Shown in pieces: positions 7,280-15,952 of a stretch of 25,353 nucleotides of DNA. Source of the DNA: a virus. The notes beneath the pieces were generated by a model. It worked only from the letters and a program-made list of their open reading frames with translations, was not told the origin of the DNA and did no database searches. The stretch covers positions 1 through 25,353 of the IMG/VR virus record IMGVR_UViG_3300027784_000041, one strand, 5' to 3'. The translations under genes were made by a program, and so were the position numbers. Position 1 is the stretch's first letter. Every line of letters starts with the position of its first letter.

Positions 7280-8569
7280 TTAATCAACAAATCTTTCTGG
7301 CAATTCGTCAGACCATGTAGTGTTATCAGATGGGGGTTCATAATCAAAAAATTCCCCTCCATAGGGAGAGGAAGTTCCAGAATTCAAATGAATATTAGGA
7401 GCATCAGTATTAAAGTTACCTCCTGCCATATTATTCATTTCTCCCCCTGATTGCCTATTAAATTCTCCACTGGCACTCATCTCTAAATCTCCTCCGTCTG
7501 CTGTTATGTTCATTTCATCATCTGTATGAATTCTTATTCTATCAATAGATTGGATTTCAGTTTCACCTGTAGCATATTGAAGTATATCATCGGTCATTTC
7601 TTGACGTGATATCTCTTCCCCACCTTCAACTACAACTAGCTCCAATTTAGGTTCTATAGCGTCTGCATAAATATATACTCTATTATCTAATTCTTCATCC
7701 TCAGCTAACAACATATAATTAACATTACTTTCACCAGAATTCATTTCAAATGCTACTCTTCTATCATCATCCTTGTGATAATTATGAGAAACTATCTCTA
7801 TTCTTTCTTTACCATACTCAGCTACAGTTCTGATTAACTGGCCAGCTAAATCCCTTAAAAACATAATAGCTGTAGATTGAAAAGATTCGTCTTCATAATC
7901 AAATTGATCTTCTTGATAGCCTGGTTCAGTAGATTTTATCCCTCTTTGAAATGATTCATCTCCTGTATGATTTTCATCCCACAAGATAGGACTTATAAAT
8001 TTTATTGCCTGTCCAGCCCTATCTATTATCGTAAAAGATTCTTTTTCGTCTTTATCTTCACTATATATCGTATGTCCTTTTAAAGATTTATACAGAACAC
8101 TTTTCGTTGGAATATGATCTTCTCTACCTTCTCTAGCGTCTTTAGGCACTTCATTTTCTCCAACAGGAGCATCCCATTGTCCTGCTGGTATATCATCAGG
8201 TACTGGAAGTTCTTGTCTAGGATCTAAACATCCAAAAGTATGGGCTACTTCACTTTCTGTACCGTGAACTCCTCCCATATAAACTGGTCTTTCTATATCT
8301 CCTGTTTCAAACATAACATACACAATTGATCCTACTGGAGGAACTTGAGAATCCCCTATATCATATCCTGCAAATACAGTACATCTCCTAGCCCACGGGA
8401 GGTCTCTTATTTTAAAATATTCATCTTCTTCATCAAATTCAGGTATCCCATGAAATTTAGGCACTCTAACTTTAACTCTATCTATTTCCAGAGGATCATT
8501 TATATATTCAACTCTTGCTCTATAGAGTCCTGGAATTTTTTCTTTTTTCTTATAGTCTTCAGGTCTCAT
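7280..8569 (-). CDS. Baseplate central spike, gp5/VgrG-C-like (OB fold plus beta-helix, no lysozyme insert)
   Basis: A 429-aa spike protein. Residues about 12-103 form the OB-fold domain of gp5/VgrG proteins: 'GLYRARVEYINDPLEIDRVKVRVP', then 'PWARRC', 'PPVGSIVYVMFETGD' and 'RPVYMGGVHG' (conserved elements only). A middle beta-rich region follows. Residues about 335-400 have short alternating repeats (IQSIDRIRIHTDDEMNITADG, then GG-x-x-N-M-A-G-G-N-F-N) typical of the trimeric beta-helix needle. Unlike T4 gp5 there is no lysozyme domain between OB fold and needle; a muralytic domain is found in the tape measure instead. The start is ATG 8569 after AGGAGGATAGT. It is flanked by the gp27-like hub gene and the PAAR tip gene, matching assembly order. 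Confidence 0.9.
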   Translation of the reverse strand: MRPEDYKKKEKIPGLYRARVEYINDPLEIDRVKVRVPKFHGIPEFDEEDEYFKIRDLPWARRCTVFAGYDIGDSQVPPVGSIVYVMFETGDIERPVYMGGVHGTESEVAHTFGCLDPRQELPVPDDIPAGQWDAPVGENEVPKDAREGREDHIPTKSVLYKSLKGHTIYSEDKDEKESFTIIDRAGQAIKFISPILWDENHTGDESFQRGIKSTEPGYQEDQFDYEDESFQSTAIMFLRDLAGQLIRTVAEYGKERIEIVSHNYHKDDDRRVAFEMNSGESNVNYMLLAEDEELDNRVYIYADAIEPKLELVVVEGGEEISRQEMTDDILQYATGETEIQSIDRIRIHTDDEMNITADGGDLEMSASGEFNRQSGGEMNNMAGGNFNTDAPNIHLNSGTSSPYGGEFFDYEPPSDNTTWSDELPERFVD

Positions 8570-8581
8570 ACTATCCTCCTC

Positions 8582-9841
8582 TTAAGTCATAATTGGCTCA
8601 TCGGCAGCAGTAGGATGAGAAACAACGTCATCACCCGGTTTAGTTCTTTCTCCTTCTCTTGAAGCATTTTTCATAAGAGTACATGTAGTTTCAAAATCCC
8701 CTCCACCTATAGTATCTTCAATTTCAAAAATTTTATAATCTCCTGCTGTATGATGAGGCTCTCCCCACACATATGGAATTACAGTTATTGTATTATAAGC
8801 CTCTAAATAAGGATCTCCGTCAACAATTAATTCTGCCTCATAAGCTTCTGACATAGATGTAAAAAAGTTTGCTACTTCTTTGCCTTTAGCTTCATCTTTA
8901 CTTACAGAAGAAACATCCAAAGTATTTTTATACTCACTATAATCTTTATCTTTAAACCCAGAAAGCTGTTTATCAGGGTTGCTATCATCATCATATTCTT
9001 CTTTAAGCATATCGTTAGAAGTTTCTTCTACAGCTTTAATTTCAGTATTTGAATTAGAAGTTGCTATCGCACGTATTAAACCACTAAATCTAGGATTAAA
9101 ATCTCTAACATTACCTTCTGGAGAATTCCATTCAAACTCATATTCTTCATAAGGATCTTCTAAATAATCAGGAGGAGCAAAGTTAATAGTTGGAGGACTG
9201 GTATGATCCTCAAACCATAATCTATACCCTCCTTCTTCGTTTTCTTCTGTCATAGCATACTCCTCTAAACTTCGTAAAAAAGATACAGAAGTTTGGTTAC
9301 TCTGTTTAAATACTTTATGAACTTCTTCTTCAGTTTCAGTACCTTCTTTCTTATAAACTGGAGCAGTAGGCTCTATATGTCCTATCTCCCATCCTTCCAT
9401 TTCTGCAACTTCTTCTACAATTTCATGAATTTTTAAGCCCTCATCAGAATCTTCATCTACTCTATAAGCCTTTTCTCTAGGCTTTCCTTGACTTTTAACT
9501 CCTACTGTAAAACCTGTTATCGATAAAGTCGCCCCTCCTGCTTCAAAATCTGATTCATAATCCATTATAATAGCATTATAAGTTGGAGATCTTATCTCTC
9601 CATCTCCACCAAACCAGCCATAAGAAAAAGATACATCATCCATTCCTTGAGCAATTCTAAACCCCATTTCTAAAGCTGTCTGATCATATACAGTTATAAC
9701 AAATTCATTAGACGCATTTCTTACCGTTCTAGTATAAGAAAAATCTAGAAAATATTCAGGAGGTATGGGAGTTAATTCAAAATCACCTAACTGAAAATCA
9801 AGAAAAGGTACAAGTATTTGTCTATCAGCTACTTCACTCAT
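8582..9841 (-). CDS. Baseplate hub protein, gp27/gpD-like
   Basis: A 419-aa protein of the T4 gp27 / P2 gpD / VgrG N-terminal group, which forms the ring connecting tail tube to spike. Features seen: an N-terminal strand pair with 'DFSYTRTVRNASNEFVITVYD' (residues about 29-49; the 'N-x-F-x-I-T-V-x-D' element is typical), 'V-S-F-S-Y-G-W-F-G-G', 'A-T-L-S-I-T-G-F-T', a helix 'IHEIVEEVAEMEGWEIG' common at the domain boundary, and 'S-F-L-R-S-L-E-E-Y-A'. A long acidic, probably flexible segment with Ser/Asn and Glu/Asp lies at about 265-310. The start is ATG 9841, only one base after the stop of the LysM gene, with the GGAGG 14 bases away, so translation is probably coupled. Confidence 0.85.
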   Translation of the reverse strand: MSEVADRQILVPFLDFQLGDFELTPIPPEYFLDFSYTRTVRNASNEFVITVYDQTALEMGFRIAQGMDDVSFSYGWFGGDGEIRSPTYNAIIMDYESDFEAGGATLSITGFTVGVKSQGKPREKAYRVDEDSDEGLKIHEIVEEVAEMEGWEIGHIEPTAPVYKKEGTETEEEVHKVFKQSNQTSVSFLRSLEEYAMTEENEEGGYRLWFEDHTSPPTINFAPPDYLEDPYEEYEFEWNSPEGNVRDFNPRFSGLIRAIATSNSNTEIKAVEETSNDMLKEEYDDDSNPDKQLSGFKDKDYSEYKNTLDVSSVSKDEAKGKEVANFFTSMSEAYEAELIVDGDPYLEAYNTITVIPYVWGEPHHTAGDYKIFEIEDTIGGGDFETTCTLMKNASREGERTKPGDDVVSHPTAADEPIMT

Positions 9842-9842
9842 T

Positions 9843-10187
9843 TTAGGCTAAGAAACCTCCTCTACCATATAAAGTACTTTTTGCAGGTATTACTAAAGAA
9901 TCACCTACTTCTACGTCTAACATTGGATCTAATATATTATTAGCATAAGTTATAACCCACCATAAAGTAGGATTATTATAATATTTATATGCTATCAAAT
10001 CTAATCTATTTTGTTCTCCCGGTTTTACTTCATGAACTCTGTCTTTAGGGGAGGATTTAAAATTTATTAATGATCTAGTAGTAAAAAACCTATTGCCTTT
10101 TACATCAACAGCAATTTGAAGATTTCTATAACGGGAATCTTTATATTCGCCTCTATCTATATCCTCTTTTCTTTCTATATCATACAT
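9843..10187 (-). CDS. LysM-domain baseplate protein, gp53/X-like
   Basis: A 114-aa protein. Residues about 50-101 form a LysM domain: 'R-V-H-E-V-K-P-G-E-Q-N-R-L-D-L-I-A', then 'Y-Y-N-N-P-T-L-W-W-V-I-T-Y-A-N-N-I-L-D-P', then 'L-D-V-E-V-G-D-S-L-V-I-P'. In contractile tails such LysM proteins (T4 gp53, P2 gpX and similar) clamp the hub to the wedges and do not act as cell-wall binders. The N-terminal 45 residues are charged with Arg/Asp/Tyr. The start is ATG 10187 after GGAGGG. Its position just before the gp27-like hub is standard. Confidence 0.88.
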   Translation of the reverse strand: MYDIERKEDIDRGEYKDSRYRNLQIAVDVKGNRFFTTRSLINFKSSPKDRVHEVKPGEQNRLDLIAYKYYNNPTLWWVITYANNILDPMLDVEVGDSLVIPAKSTLYGRGGFLA

Positions 10188-10200
10188 AATTTAAACCCTC

Positions 10201-10701
10201 CTAAATATCAGTATCTTTACCACCCTGCACTGAACTGGCTGAAAAAGGTACCTCTACCACATTAGTAAAACTTAAAGACACTTCAGCATATATATAAGTC
10301 ATCTCTCCTGAAACGTGGTCTTCCCTATATGGTTTTCTCCAAGTCACATCACAACTTTCACATGCTCCAAATATCTTAAAAAAAGTTCCAACTCTAAGAT
10401 AAGATTTAGGAGGTTCAATAGATCCACCATATTCAGGATAAGTTAATGCTTTTAAATTATTTACAGTCTGTACTATACCTAAACTGCATAAATCGTCATG
10501 AAGAGGTAGATTGATTGAAACTGTTTTAGGTCCACCTCCAGCATACCCTATTAAGGGAGAACTTCTACCAGTTATATCGATATTCTGCAAATCAGCATTA
10601 TTAGATTCGCTGAATTCTTCAGGTAACATCTCAATTCTGGTAGGAGTGCCAGTTAATACATTTACTATTAAGGCAGGTATAAATGGTTTAGGCATTGGCA
10701 T
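10201..10701 (-). CDS. Tail-tube-proximal baseplate protein (tube-initiator-like)
   Basis: A 166-aa protein encoded between the tape measure and the LysM gene, the usual place for a protein that joins the tail tube to the hub (T4 gp48/gp54-type or Bacillus XkdP-region type). Visible features: 'R-S-S-P-L-I-G-Y-A-G-G-G-P-K-T-V-S-I-N-L-P-L-H-D-D' (about residues 45-70), 'V-N-N-L-K-A-L-T-Y-P-E-Y', 'P-P-K-S-Y-L-R-V-G-T-F-F-K-I-F-G', a C-E-S-C pair, and a 'V-T-W-R-K-P-Y-R-E' turn followed by long strands. These are typical of the beta-barrel fold shared by tube-like proteins. The start is ATG 10701; ATG 10695 is an alternative. The exact family name is not certain. Confidence 0.65.
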   Translation of the reverse strand: MPMPKPFIPALIVNVLTGTPTRIEMLPEEFSESNNADLQNIDITGRSSPLIGYAGGGPKTVSINLPLHDDLCSLGIVQTVNNLKALTYPEYGGSIEPPKSYLRVGTFFKIFGACESCDVTWRKPYREDHVSGEMTYIYAEVSLSFTNVVEVPFSASSVQGGKDTDI

Positions 10702-10721
10702 ATTTCTAATCTACCTCCTTC

Positions 10722-13700
10722 TTAAAACTCACTAACTCTACCTAATAAAGGATGTTTTCCTCTTTCTCTATGGTCTCTAGAAACTTTCTTTCTTATTTCT
10801 TCTCTATCATCTGTATCTTTAATATTATCAAGCTTATCAATAATCTTATCAGCAGATTTCTCTACTGCATTAACAACATCTTCATTATCACTTATCACAT
10901 AAGGACGTTTTTGATCAGAAAAATCAGTACGTGCTGTTCTGCCTCTGTCTGGACTTACAACTGACTGTGCTCTAGCAATTACCGTTCCTATTTTATCAAG
11001 AGGAATAACAGCTTCAGGCTTATGTTCAGCAATAGATGCTAATACAGGTTTCATAGCAATTCCGCCTGTGTATAATCCTACAGCACCTCTTCTGCCTCCT
11101 CCTTCTGCATCCTGTAACATTGCTAGAACTTTCTGTTCTTCTCTACCAAATCTATCTACCACAGCTTGTCTTACTTCAGGACTTGCACTACCAAACCAAG
11201 CCATTCCCTCATCTCTGCCTCTTTCAGCATAAACTCTGCTAATTATAGTAGCGTCATCCATACTAGGATCTATACGAGCATTCTCAAATACTCTTTGAGC
11301 ACCTGCTGCCCCATGTTGTACTGCAGTTGACCATACTGTTTCTTGTAAAGCGTCCGATCTAGACATTACATCTAAACCTATTGATTTTCCTATTCTATCT
11401 ACTGCTGGAGCAAAATGTGACTTTTCTATAAATGCTCTCTGCATTTGACCAAAATCATATCTAGGAGATTCTGCTAACATTGTCCAAACTTCATCAAATG
11501 CTTGAGATCCTATTGTATGTTCTTTTAACATACCTGCTACTTCAGGTGCTTCTCCTTCTAAGAAATTAAGAAAAGTGTCCATAGTACCAGTTTCAGTAGC
11601 AATTTGGTAAGTTCCGTAGGATTTGCCTCCAATATCCCCTGCAGTATCTGCTATCGTACCTGCTCCTCTGCCAGATGACTCAAAATGCTCAGCAACAGAT
11701 CCAATATGAGGAGCAGCACCTGTATAAGTTTCTATTTGTTGTTCTGTTGTAGAAACAGTACCTCCTCTGCCACTAGGACCTCCAGTAGGAGGAGGTGTTC
11801 CTCTAGAAACATCTGCAGTAGAAGGAGCATCCGGCATTTCATCGCTATCATCAAAAAATCTTCCTATAATAGGAATATCAGCTACACCCGGTGTTTCTAT
11901 ATCTAAATCAAATCCTTCTGTCCACCATCTATATAAAGTACCTATCACAGGGATTTCTTCTATATCAGGAAATCTAAACTCTAAACCTAATCCTTCTGTC
12001 ATCCATCCATAAATAACCCCAACTACCGGAACATCTTCAATATCAGGAAAATCAAAATCTAGCCCTACACCTAACTCTCTCCATTTATTAAGAGCACTAA
12101 GCAAAGGAATATCGTCTATAGATAACTGTCTCCATTTATTAATAGTTCCTAATAAAGGTATATCATCTATCGTTAGCTCTCGCCATCTATCGATTAAATC
12201 TATAAGAGGAATATCTTCTCTTTCTATACCGAGTATTTCCCCCCAATCTCCTATAGAAGTCATAGCTAATTCTCCTACAGTTCTAAGAATTCCCCCTAAA
12301 GTTCTTCCTAATAAAGAAATTGGAGCTAAAAATCTTCTTGCTCTATCAATTAAAGGATCTAACCTTTCTCTCATTTCTTCCCAATTATCAGCTATCCAAA
12401 CAGAAATTTCTGCTACAGCATAAAAAGGAGCAGTAACTAATTGGAGTACGGCTGGTAAGTCATGCCACTTCTCAGTTATAAATGTATTTAAATCGTAGAA
12501 CATTCCTCCTAGCCAACTTAAAGCTCCTCCAATTTTTTCTACAGTCCAATCCCATCCTTTATAAATTGCCATTGCTCCTCCTAAGACTGCTAATACTGGA
12601 GCAGCTTTAACCCCTAATACTCCTGCCAATATACCTCCTGTTTTCTTAGCACCTACAGCAATACCTCCTTTTCCTCCTAAAAATCCTGCTACAGTTGCTA
12701 ATCCTCCCCCTATCTTACCTAAGAGAGCAGGAATTTTAAGCATTTTAAATACAATAGCAAATTTCAATATATCATCTAAACCTACATTTAATCTAGCTAG
12801 TTCATCAAATATATCAGAAATAATAGGAGTAGCCATAGCCATATTCTTAAGCTGATTAGTTATTCCTCCCAACATTCCTTCAGTTCTCATTCCTTCTTCA
12901 AGCATATATTCATGCCAATCAGTATGCTCTTTAATGGCTTCATTAGAAGATCTTATAGATTCTTCAAATCCTTCTTGAGTTAACCTACCAGTTCTAATAC
13001 TTTCTATAGTAGACTCAGGAATTTGCATTTCTTCTCCTAATGCTCTTAATAATTCTATTTGACCTTGATCTGCATATCTTTCAAGTTCTCCAAAAATTTG
13101 TATCATTGCTTCATCAAATTCTCCATGTTCAATATATCTTTGAATTTCTTCTAAAGTTATACCTTCCATTCTAGCCATTAGTTCTCGTGCTTCTCTTCCA
13201 CCTTTCATAAGAGTACCGAATAAATCTTCAAATGCTCCTACATCTTCTACTCCAGCTGCCCTTAATCCTCCTAATGTTCTAGTTATGGCTAACATTTGTT
13301 CCTCAAATTCTTCAGCAGAATCTACATTCCCCTGAACTATTTCTCCTAAACCTTCAAATATTTGCCATCCTTCTTCATGTACCTCGATTCCTTCTTTAGC
13401 CATAGCACCTAAAGCTGAAGAAAATCTTTCTACTACTTCTCTTCCTTCATCATATTCATCTATTAAATGTATAATTTCTCTAGTAGCTACATCAGCTACG
13501 TCTCCATGAACTTTTTGTAACTCCATTAAAGTTAAAGTTATTTCTTCCCTGCTAGCTTGAGAAACTTCTATACCAGTTTCCTCTAATCTTCTCCAAGCAT
13601 CAACCATATCTTGAAGTACAAACATCCTGAAACCTCTAGCACCTTCATATTCTTCATCAAGATAAGCAAAATACATATCTCTCATATCTCTTCTTGCATC

Positions 13701-14438
13701 AACATATTCTTCCCATCCTAATCCCATTCTTCGTTGTATATCGTCCTCAACTTCTCTGATTCCCATTATACCTTCCGAAGCAGTTTCTTCTATTAATCCT
13801 CGTATTTGGGCACTTTCCATTAAACCTAATATACCTAAGAATCCTGTTTGGGCTTGATCAAACCAACTATCGCTAGCCTGTCCCGCCCCCCGAAAAGCAG
13901 ACCTAGCATTTCTTTCCATTTGATCAAAAGATTTTTCTGAAGTTTCTTCATATTCTTCCCATTGTTCAGTTCTTTCTTCTATTCTTTCTTTAATCATTTC
14001 ATCGAATTCTTCAACCATTTCCGTCATATCTTCTTCTATAAATCTTTGAATATTTTCTCTTAAATGCTCATCAATATAGTTATCAAAATCCTCTCCACCT
14101 TTTTCAAATTCCTCAGCAAAATGAATACCTTCACCAAACTTACTAAATTGTTTAGAAGAAGGTCTAGAGGAGGGATCTGTTCCTTCTAATTTACGAGATA
14201 TGTTACTTAATGCATCTATAGTTTCTTTATGTTTATCTCCTAAACCGGATGCTTCAGATAAAGTTCTCTCTGCTCTTCTAAAGAAGTTCTGCAATTGCCT
14301 AGGTCTAACTCTTCTATAAAATTGTTGAGCAGATTCATTTATTTCATCTAAAGGACTTATTGCCTTTTTGATAAAAGTAAAAGCACCCATTACATTAGCT
14401 TCTAATTGATTAAGTTGATCAATCTGATTATTTATCAA
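10722..14438 (-). CDS. Tail tape measure protein with embedded lysozyme-like domain
   Basis: A 1238-aa tape measure, which sets tail length and is ejected ahead of the DNA. The start is TTG 14438 with GGAGG 9 bases upstream. Residues 1-550 are mostly charged helix and coiled coil. A hydrophobic Gly/Ala-rich region at about 555-690 is typical of segments that enter the membrane. Residues 741-862 hold six short repeats (separate entry). After a Pro/Gly linker (880-895), residues about 905-1115 look like a lysozyme-like domain: 'EHFESSGRGAGT' with candidate catalytic Glu920, then 'G-D-I-G-G-K-S-Y-G-T-Y-Q-I' (935-946) and further helices. Residues 1125-1150 (GGIAMKPVLASIAEH, then PEAVIPL) match the conserved C-terminal motif of tape measures. 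It is the largest gene here and follows the chaperone pair, as expected. The lysozyme assignment is by motif memory. Confidence 0.9.
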   Translation of the reverse strand: MINNQIDQLNQLEANVMGAFTFIKKAISPLDEINESAQQFYRRVRPRQLQNFFRRAERTLSEASGLGDKHKETIDALSNISRKLEGTDPSSRPSSKQFSKFGEGIHFAEEFEKGGEDFDNYIDEHLRENIQRFIEEDMTEMVEEFDEMIKERIEERTEQWEEYEETSEKSFDQMERNARSAFRGAGQASDSWFDQAQTGFLGILGLMESAQIRGLIEETASEGIMGIREVEDDIQRRMGLGWEEYVDARRDMRDMYFAYLDEEYEGARGFRMFVLQDMVDAWRRLEETGIEVSQASREEITLTLMELQKVHGDVADVATREIIHLIDEYDEGREVVERFSSALGAMAKEGIEVHEEGWQIFEGLGEIVQGNVDSAEEFEEQMLAITRTLGGLRAAGVEDVGAFEDLFGTLMKGGREARELMARMEGITLEEIQRYIEHGEFDEAMIQIFGELERYADQGQIELLRALGEEMQIPESTIESIRTGRLTQEGFEESIRSSNEAIKEHTDWHEYMLEEGMRTEGMLGGITNQLKNMAMATPIISDIFDELARLNVGLDDILKFAIVFKMLKIPALLGKIGGGLATVAGFLGGKGGIAVGAKKTGGILAGVLGVKAAPVLAVLGGAMAIYKGWDWTVEKIGGALSWLGGMFYDLNTFITEKWHDLPAVLQLVTAPFYAVAEISVWIADNWEEMRERLDPLIDRARRFLAPISLLGRTLGGILRTVGELAMTSIGDWGEILGIEREDIPLIDLIDRWRELTIDDIPLLGTINKWRQLSIDDIPLLSALNKWRELGVGLDFDFPDIEDVPVVGVIYGWMTEGLGLEFRFPDIEEIPVIGTLYRWWTEGFDLDIETPGVADIPIIGRFFDDSDEMPDAPSTADVSRGTPPPTGGPSGRGGTVSTTEQQIETYTGAAPHIGSVAEHFESSGRGAGTIADTAGDIGGKSYGTYQIATETGTMDTFLNFLEGEAPEVAGMLKEHTIGSQAFDEVWTMLAESPRYDFGQMQRAFIEKSHFAPAVDRIGKSIGLDVMSRSDALQETVWSTAVQHGAAGAQRVFENARIDPSMDDATIISRVYAERGRDEGMAWFGSASPEVRQAVVDRFGREEQKVLAMLQDAEGGGRRGAVGLYTGGIAMKPVLASIAEHKPEAVIPLDKIGTVIARAQSVVSPDRGRTARTDFSDQKRPYVISDNEDVVNAVEKSADKIIDKLDNIKDTDDREEIRKKVSRDHRERGKHPLLGRVSEF
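11853..12218 (-). repeat. Six-copy repeat array in the tape measure, periods 17 and 26 residues
   Basis: The core [DE]-[IV]-P-[LVI]-[LIV]-x-x-[LI]-x-x-W occurs at residues 741 (EDIPLIDLIDRW), 758 (DDIPLLGTINKW), 775 (DDIPLLSALNKW), 801 (EDVPVVGVIYGW), 827 (EEIPVIGTLYRW) and 853 (ADIPIIGRFF). Start-to-start spacing is exactly 17, 17, 26, 26, 26. The longer units add a G-x-x-L-x-F-x-F-P-D-I-type spacer. Confidence 0.9.
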
Positions 14439-14453
14439 GGAACAGAACCTCCT

Positions 14454-14639
14454 TTATTTGTTATTTGTCTTCTTCTTAACAGAGTCTAATAATTTATTAT
14501 AGAAAAAACTTCTTTCAAATTCTGACATCTCTTCTACATCAGAATAACTAAAATTTCCGTAATATACTAAATCAAATTCTTCTTGCATTATATTATTCCA
14601 TATTTTTTTACGAGCTTCCTGTCCTTCTTCAGTCGTCAA
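14454..14639 (-). CDS. Second tail assembly chaperone reading frame (61 aa), possible +1 frameshift partner
   Basis: A 61-aa frame that overlaps the end of the upstream 251-aa gene by 11 bases, just before the tape measure. The nominal start is TTG 14639, but I see no ribosome binding site in front of it. The frame is open upstream back to 14657, so it could be entered by a +1 shift from the upstream gene. The sequence 'L-V-Y-Y-G-N-F-S-Y-S-D-V-E-E-M-S-E-F-E-R-S-F-F' followed by a basic end (KKKTNNK) resembles the small second chaperone frames found before tape measure genes in many tailed phages. Coupled re-initiation at the overlapping TTG is the alternative. Confidence 0.65.
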   Translation of the reverse strand: MTTEEGQEARKKIWNNIMQEEFDLVYYGNFSYSDVEEMSEFERSFFYNKLLDSVKKKTNNK

Positions 14640-14657
14640 AGCTGGGACGAAAAAACT
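14629..14657 (-). promoter_or_regulatory. Candidate +1 frameshift window (T6-C and CCC-A) between chaperone frames
   Basis: Between 14657 and 14629 both frames are open. Frame 0 reads GAG TTT TTT CGT CCC AGC TTT GAC GAC TGA. At TTT-C a Phe tRNA on TTT could slip +1 onto TTC, and CCC-A could slip to CCA. A shift at TTT (codon 245) would join the frames into a protein of about 309 residues. A 0-frame stop follows closely. No strong stimulator was identified. Confidence 0.3.
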
Positions 14658-15384
14658 CTATATCCATTGGAAGTTCAAATTCCAACTCTGACCTGCATAC
14701 ATTATATTTACATTGCTCATATATAGTAGTATCGTATCCTGCTTTTATATTATCAATTTTATCCCAAATATAAGCAGAATCTCTACCATGTAACCCTTCT
14801 ACATATTTCTGCTTTTTTCTCTCTACCAATTCTTCACCATTAACTGTTTCAATAAACTCTCCTAATCTCAATATATAACTAATATCTCCTTCAAGATTAG
14901 GAAACTTTCTTTGCATTCTCTCAGCTTTTTTACGAATTTTTTTAGTTTGACCAGAAGTAAGCAGAGTAATGCCCACTATATCTTCACTCATAGGCAGTTC
15001 AAGTTCTATCGGAAGAACAAAATCATCGTCTAAGTAATGGATTTCCAAATCCTTTTTTAAATTTATCTGAAATCTTTGAGGGGAATTATTACAGTAAGGA
15101 CATTTATATTTGAACTTATAATCCCCTCCATAAGTTAGGATTCTTATAGCCATCATTAGAAAATGTTTGTCAAAAGTAAATAAACTATCTAAATCATCCA
15201 TGCTAAAATCTTCTGGTTCTTTTATACAGTTAAGAACAATATTATCTACTGCATTCATAGTAGAAGATCCGTATATAAGTTTTTCTTCTTTAGTTGACAT
15301 ATTTTTTACAGTAATATCTGCAGGAATAGTTTCGTATTCTAAAGCTCTTGATGGTAATGTAACTTGATCTAAATACTCAGACAT
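14629..15384 (-). CDS. Tail assembly chaperone / gp26-like baseplate hub assembly protein with zinc ribbon
   Basis: A 251-aa protein encoded between the tube and tape measure genes, the standard slot for tail assembly chaperones. It starts at ATG 15384 with GGAGG 10 bases upstream. Features: an N-terminal region 'TLPSRALEYE' typical of gp26-like proteins, a C-P-Y-C pair (Cys95, Cys98) and a second pair (Cys225, Cys230) that could form a split zinc ribbon, and a central segment with 'L-P-M-S-E-D-I-V-G-I-T-L-L-T-S-G' plus a basic helix. The plan of Cys pair, beta segment with P-x-S/T and final Cys pair is one I know from T4-like gp26/hub-assembly families. Its last 11 bases overlap the next gene. 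Confidence 0.7.
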   Translation of the reverse strand: MSEYLDQVTLPSRALEYETIPADITVKNMSTKEEKLIYGSSTMNAVDNIVLNCIKEPEDFSMDDLDSLFTFDKHFLMMAIRILTYGGDYKFKYKCPYCNNSPQRFQINLKKDLEIHYLDDDFVLPIELELPMSEDIVGITLLTSGQTKKIRKKAERMQRKFPNLEGDISYILRLGEFIETVNGEELVERKKQKYVEGLHGRDSAYIWDKIDNIKAGYDTTIYEQCKYNVCRSELEFELPMDIEFFRPSFDD

Positions 15385-15415
15385 AAAAGAATAACCTCCT
15401 CCTTCTTTTTAATTT

Positions 15416-15919
15416 TTATTCTCTATAAGCTCTATCAACTGATAATGTTACAGTAACATTCTTAGCATCAGAACCGTCATAGTTACCTTCACCGTAATCT
15501 ACACTATTAGGCCAAATACCTTCGAGTACCCAAGTTCTTAAATGCGTTCCGTCTGGAGCATATTCATATTGGTAACCTCTACGTTTAAAATCAGCTGCAA
15601 AGCCCATCTCTCCAGATTCAATATCAAATACTTCTTGTCTCCAATCATACATAGTCTGTGCTATTTCTGCACCTATAAAGTCTCTTAATTCAATGTCAAT
15701 ATCATCAAATGTAGTTTGTCCGGGAAACTTAACATTTGTATTTGCATAAGGAACTTCAATAGGATCATTAGAAATAGTAGGGAATGGCGAACTTAAAACA
15801 GCCATTGTTACATCAGTTTCATCCCCTACATTGACTATCTGAACTTCAAAATGATTAGTCCTTTGAGGTTCATAATCTCTATTTTCACTCATATGCATAG
15901 CATCTAATGTTTTAGGCAT
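15416..15919 (-). CDS. Tail tube protein, gp19-like
   Basis: A 167-aa tail tube subunit, stacked as hexamer rings inside the sheath to form the DNA channel. Features: N-terminal 'Y-E-P-Q-R-T-N-H-F-E-V-Q-I' (typical start of gp19-type tube proteins), 'S-S-P-F-P-T-I-S-N-D-P-I-E-V-P-Y-A-N', 'V-K-F-P-G', the strand 'F-D-D-I-D-I-E-L-R-D-F', and 'W-V-L-E-G-I-W-P-N-S-V-D-Y-G' near residue 130-145, which matches the conserved 'l.g.~P.~i.~g.~.~' segment before the last strands (V-T-V-T-L-S-V-D). Length is usual for the family. It lies directly after the sheath gene, as in T4 and most contractile phages. The start is ATG 15919. Confidence 0.92.
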   Translation of the reverse strand: MPKTLDAMHMSENRDYEPQRTNHFEVQIVNVGDETDVTMAVLSSPFPTISNDPIEVPYANTNVKFPGQTTFDDIDIELRDFIGAEIAQTMYDWRQEVFDIESGEMGFAADFKRRGYQYEYAPDGTHLRTWVLEGIWPNSVDYGEGNYDGSDAKNVTVTLSVDRAYRE

Positions 15920-15952
15920 AAGTTTCTACCTCCTTATTAATTGATTTGATCT

